From contig JABGWJ010000004.1 of assembly GCA_018645565.1 (NCBI GenBank), positions 1 to 38,276 on the forward strand: DNA of 38,276 nucleotides, read 5' to 3'. Made by a program: the position numbers and the translations under genes. This DNA comes from a bacterium. GTDB lineage: Bacteria; Fidelibacterota; Marinisomatia; Marinisomatales; UBA1611. How positions within the stretch are numbered: position 1 is the stretch's first letter; the number at the start of each line of letters is the position of its first letter. Of this stretch, positions 34,960 to 38,276 are shown piece by piece. The notes under the pieces were generated by a model. The model ran no database searches. It saw only the letters and a list, made by a program, of their open reading frames with translations, and had not been told where the DNA came from.

Positions 34960-37868
34960 AAATTTTATTTACAGTATTTATTATCACTTTAAACTTTTGT
35001 TTTTCTCAAGGAGCTTGGATGTTAAGTAATCGTACGCACCCAGAACTTGAATGGGAGACAATAAAGACAAAGAATTTTAATATACACTACCATGATGATA
35101 TTTACGATATCGCTTTAAAAGGAGCGAATATAGCAGAAAAAGTGAGACCAATTTTGATGAAGCAAGTTGGGTTAGATTCTCTAATAAGACTCGACATTGT
35201 TTTCACTTCAGAGGATGAAATAATGAATGGTTTTGCAGTCCCAGCTAATTATACTGTTATATGGGTAGATCAAAATGATGTTGCTGTTTGGAATGAGGGT
35301 GAAAAGTGGTTAAGAACAGTCCTTGCTCATGAGCTTCAACATCTTATTTATTTTAACGTTATTAAGTCATGGCTACCGTTCCCAATGAATCAATTGTACG
35401 GAGGTGCACCAGGTTGGGTTGTTGAAGGTTTAGCTGAATACTTTACGGAAAAATGGAGACCATTGAGGTTTGATATTTCTCATAAGTACCATACTCTTAA
35501 AAACTCATTACATAAAATACAAGATCCACACAATGATGGTTTTTCAAAAGTTCTTTATTTTGCAGATAAATATGGTGATCAAAAACTTGTTCAAATCTTA
35601 AATCACAGAGATAGTTTAAAACTATTCAATTTTCCTCAAGCATTTGAAATGCATACGGGAATTACTATTAAGCAGTTTGAAGAAGATTGGCGGAGACAAA
35701 TGAGTACATATTATTATGGATTGAGATCTCAAAAAGAAACGTATGAGGATGTGGGTAAAACGTATGCATTACCTATGAAAGATGTTTATGGCTTTGATTG
35801 GTTCAAGGGAGATTCTACAAAAATTGTAATGGTCGGTAGATTAAATAAAAAGCAGAGAGATTTATCTTTAGTCTTGGCAATTAGAGACACAAGTAAAGAA
35901 AGAGCTAGAAGAAAAAATCTTTTAGAAAAAGGAGAAAAAATAACAAAAAAGAACACTAGACAATTATGGAAACTTAAAGAGATTGATTATGGTAGAATTT
36001 CAAATTTTGTAAAAGTATCACCTGATGGCTCAAACATCCTTTATTCAAAATATGGATTTGGTGAAAACCAATCACTAACCTGGGATGTTTACTACCATAA
36101 TATTGAATTAAAAAAGAACGAAAGAATAACAAGGTCTAGAAGAGCTAGTAACGCTTGCTGGTCACCAGATAGTAAAAGCATTGCCTTTGTTGCACATAAA
36201 AACAGCTCTTCAAATTTGTATATTACATCAATGAGTGATATTAGTAGTATTAGAAGAGTAACTAATTATTCTGGGGATGTACAAATTGTAACCCCAGCGT
36301 GGAGTCCGGATGGTAAAAGCATTGCATTTGCTTTATCAAAAGAAGATGGGAATATGGATATTGTTATTTTTGATCTAGAGCGAAAAGAGCCGACGAGAAT
36401 AACAAAAGATAAAAACGTTGATTATTTACCAGTTTGGCATCCTAGTGGTAATAAAATAACCTACACTTCACATTCTAATATGACACCTAATTTTTATACA
36501 GTTGATATTAAGACATCTAAGGTAATTCAAAATACTAATGTAGGTGGTTTGGTTTCTACCGTGGCATGGAAATTTGATAATTCTGCTATTACTGGTATGA
36601 CTCTTTCTGATGTTGATTCTGCTAGAGTTGTTGATATCTTTCCAAATCGGTTAGCTATTTCTGATGATATTAAAATGAATCCTAAATTTTCGAGCTGGCA
36701 AAATAAAAGACCTGATTATGTAATTCCGAACCTAGACTCAATCCCAGATCCAGTGGATAATTTGAAACCAATAAAATATTCTTCACTTTCAAACATAAAG
36801 CACTTTGCAACGATTATAATTCCCGATATTACTGGATTAGTCTATAATGGTGCTTATGCTGATGCAACTGGGCGAGAGATATTTCAATCATTTGTTTTTA
36901 GTGATTGGGAAAATATCGCCGGTGGGTTTGGTTATTTAAATGCAACCGGAAAACTAATAGGTGGTTTTTGGGGTTTTAATTATTACAAAGATATATTTTT
37001 TAAAGAAAGAGCATATAATAAAGACAAGGGTTCTTTAGTCGAATTTTATAATGGAGTTGAATTGTTTGGTTATCAGAATTATAATTTTGGTAGAAGGATT
37101 TCGAGCAATCATAATTTAAAATATTCATTAACATTTTTTAATCGGGGAATAACATATCAGCCTGATAGTTTAGATGTTTTTCAAGAACTTGTTCCACAAA
37201 GGGGAGAAGAAGGTGCTTTTTCTCTTTCATATACATTCGTGAATAAAAGGCCAGAACTGAATAATATTTTAATGCCTCGGAATGGATATGGTCTAAAACT
37301 ATCCACCAAGTTCATCGATGAAAAAATTTGGGGGGATTTTACCTATAATCATTACGAATTAGATTCTTATTTAAATCAAAAAGTTGGTCCATTTACTTTT
37401 TATTCTAGAGCAAGGTATGAAAATATTTCAGGATCCCCTCCTAATCAAGAGACAACGGGTTTAGTTGATATTCCAACTAATTATCTTGCTGGGCAGATCA
37501 TTCTTGGTAAAGAGCATATGAGTCCTCGAGGATATACTGGCTCTATTTTGGGGAGTAGCGCTTTTATTGGCACATCAGAATTTAGAAGCCCTTTAATTAA
37601 TTTAAATATTATCCAAATTTTAAAAATTATTAAAGCTGGTAAAATATCATTTTCTATAATATCTGATTATGGAAAAGTTTGGGGGTCTGAGAATGAAGAT
37701 TGGGTAGTTACGGCAGGCATAGAAAGTAGAATTTCATTACTAATTGGAAATTTTCCGCTTTTAGTTTATAGTGCAGGAATTGCACAAACGAGCAATGATT
37801 GGTCAAAAAACCCAGATGCTAAAAATGTAGATCCTTACTTTAGATTAGCTTTAGTTAACCCTTTTTAA
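34956..37868 (+). CDS. outer-membrane protease fusion: gluzincin peptidase, beta-propeller, C-terminal barrel
   Basis: Signal peptide MKILFTVFIITLNFCFS (1-17) then three parts. First, a peptidase-MA/M1-like metalloprotease (about 30-250): HELQH (His125, Glu126, His129) and WVVEGLAEYF, with the likely third ligand Glu157. Second, a TolB/WD40-like propeller (about 270-610) with repeats such as CWSPDSKSIAFVA, PAWSPDGKSIAFAL and PVWHPSGNKITYTS. Third, a C-terminal region (about 620-970) of amphipathic strands with NILMPRNGYGLKLS, MSPRGYTGSI and the terminal Phe of outer-membrane barrels (LVNPF), similar to the Omp85/D15 surface-antigen barrel. It therefore looks like an outer-membrane enzyme. No POTRA domain is recognised. 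Its stop shares TTAA with the convergent gene. Function unknown. Confidence 0.82.
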   Translation: MKILFTVFIITLNFCFSQGAWMLSNRTHPELEWETIKTKNFNIHYHDDIYDIALKGANIAEKVRPILMKQVGLDSLIRLDIVFTSEDEIMNGFAVPANYTVIWVDQNDVAVWNEGEKWLRTVLAHELQHLIYFNVIKSWLPFPMNQLYGGAPGWVVEGLAEYFTEKWRPLRFDISHKYHTLKNSLHKIQDPHNDGFSKVLYFADKYGDQKLVQILNHRDSLKLFNFPQAFEMHTGITIKQFEEDWRRQMSTYYYGLRSQKETYEDVGKTYALPMKDVYGFDWFKGDSTKIVMVGRLNKKQRDLSLVLAIRDTSKERARRKNLLEKGEKITKKNTRQLWKLKEIDYGRISNFVKVSPDGSNILYSKYGFGENQSLTWDVYYHNIELKKNERITRSRRASNACWSPDSKSIAFVAHKNSSSNLYITSMSDISSIRRVTNYSGDVQIVTPAWSPDGKSIAFALSKEDGNMDIVIFDLERKEPTRITKDKNVDYLPVWHPSGNKITYTSHSNMTPNFYTVDIKTSKVIQNTNVGGLVSTVAWKFDNSAITGMTLSDVDSARVVDIFPNRLAISDDIKMNPKFSSWQNKRPDYVIPNLDSIPDPVDNLKPIKYSSLSNIKHFATIIIPDITGLVYNGAYADATGREIFQSFVFSDWENIAGGFGYLNATGKLIGGFWGFNYYKDIFFKERAYNKDKGSLVEFYNGVELFGYQNYNFGRRISSNHNLKYSLTFFNRGITYQPDSLDVFQELVPQRGEEGAFSLSYTFVNKRPELNNILMPRNGYGLKLSTKFIDEKIWGDFTYNHYELDSYLNQKVGPFTFYSRARYENISGSPPNQETTGLVDIPTNYLAGQIILGKEHMSPRGYTGSILGSSAFIGTSEFRSPLINLNIIQILKIIKAGKISFSIISDYGKVWGSENEDWVVTAGIESRISLLIGNFPLLVYSAGIAQTSNDWSKNPDAKNVDPYFRLALVNPF

Positions 37869-38276
37869 TTCAGTAGCCCTTTTCGGTTTATCGAAATATA
37901 TATGGTTATTGGATCGATTCTAAATCGATTGCTACTCTCTGTATATACTTCTCTATCAATACCGATTACAGTACTCCAGGTTTCATTTATTAGAAATTGA
38001 AATTCTACTATTGTTTGAAATCTAGATAGATTAAATAAAACAACCTCAGATATTTGATGGTAGTATTCAAGTTCTGCTTTGGTTTTGAATTTGCTAAAAT
38101 CTCTATCAATTGTAATGGCGCTTTTTAGGTATGTTGTTTTTTCATCACTTTCTATGAAATCTGATTTATCATATGCCCAACCAATTTCTGAAGTAATATT
38201 TCCCTGAATTTCATCTTTAATAAGAGCGCCAAGGCCTTGATTAAAATGATATCTTAAATTTTCTCCAGACTTATGA
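37865..38276 (-). CDS. DUF481-like outer-membrane protein, C-terminal part (partial)
   Basis: An open frame on the minus strand from the window edge to a TAA at 37865-37867. It gives 136 residues beginning near HKSGENLRYHFNQGLGA and continuing through short alternating strands (GNITSEIGWAYDKSDFIE, YLKSAITIDRDFSKF, KTKAELEYYHQIS, FQTIVEFQFLINETWSTVIG). It ends with an aromatic-poor ISINRKGLLN. The strand spacing and the family theme match DUF481 (salt-induced outer-membrane protein-like) barrels. The start is outside the window. The gene is convergent with the protease fusion, overlapping it by 4 bases. Confidence 0.6.
   Translation of the reverse strand, partial: HKSGENLRYHFNQGLGALIKDEIQGNITSEIGWAYDKSDFIESDEKTTYLKSAITIDRDFSKFKTKAELEYYHQISEVVLFNLSRFQTIVEFQFLINETWSTVIGIDREVYTESSNRFRIDPITIYISINRKGLLN

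Overview
This is an AT-rich, densely packed bacterial chromosome segment. Genes are mostly on the plus strand, often separated by a few bases or overlapping by 1-4 bases (ATGA, GTGA and TAATG junctions). The lineage looks like the FCB superphylum, and I would guess Candidatus Marinimicrobia (SAR406) or a close relative. The reasons are an archaeal/eukaryotic-type ProRS, a UbiA enzyme of the archaeal ether-lipid type, few Shine-Dalgarno sequences, a stand-alone B12-binding mutase subunit, and outer-membrane and PKD-type surface proteins. The taxonomy is inference. I see no plasmid, phage, insertion sequence, tRNA, rRNA or CRISPR array.

Layout. Positions 1-397 (minus) hold the N-terminal part of a CPBP-type membrane protease. 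Positions 398-595 are non-coding apart from a possible 14-codon ORF and an intrinsic terminator. A SpoU methyltransferase (minus) is divergent from proS-recO-rhomboid-motA-motB-surface protein (1462-8230). The convergent eno-ftsB pair (minus, 8227-9848) comes next. A glycan island (9967-15439) holds a FemAB-like acyltransferase, a flippase and three glycosyltransferases. Positions 15440-16163 hold an unusual unit of two tandem, related, tiny membrane proteins with near-perfect ribosome binding sites and a strong terminator. From 16194 a long housekeeping run follows: amidase, murI, folC, rho, a Cas6b-like orphan, an aminotransferase, rpmE2, DUF1385, prfA, prmC, a UbiA prenyltransferase, dnaE and dtd. 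Then come a B12-binding domain protein, a TPR protein, a Xaa-Pro aminopeptidase, an AlkA-like glycosylase, a HAD phosphatase and a 970-residue outer-membrane protease fusion. The last 412 bases hold the C-terminal end of a minus-strand DUF481-like outer-membrane protein.

How the genes work together. Cell-envelope functions dominate: amidase and glutamate racemase for peptidoglycan, flippase and transferases for surface glycan, FtsB for division, MotAB coupled to a large surface protein, and the OM protease. Translation (proS, rpmE2, prfA with its methylase prmC, dtd) and information processing (recO, rho, dnaE, alkA) make up the rest.

The two most novel items are (1) a Cas6b-fold RAMP protein beside rho, with no CRISPR locus in view, no histidine in the RAMP region and a long charged tail, and (2) the tandem pair of 69- and 72-residue membrane proteins. 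Both are identified by reading motifs, without database searches.
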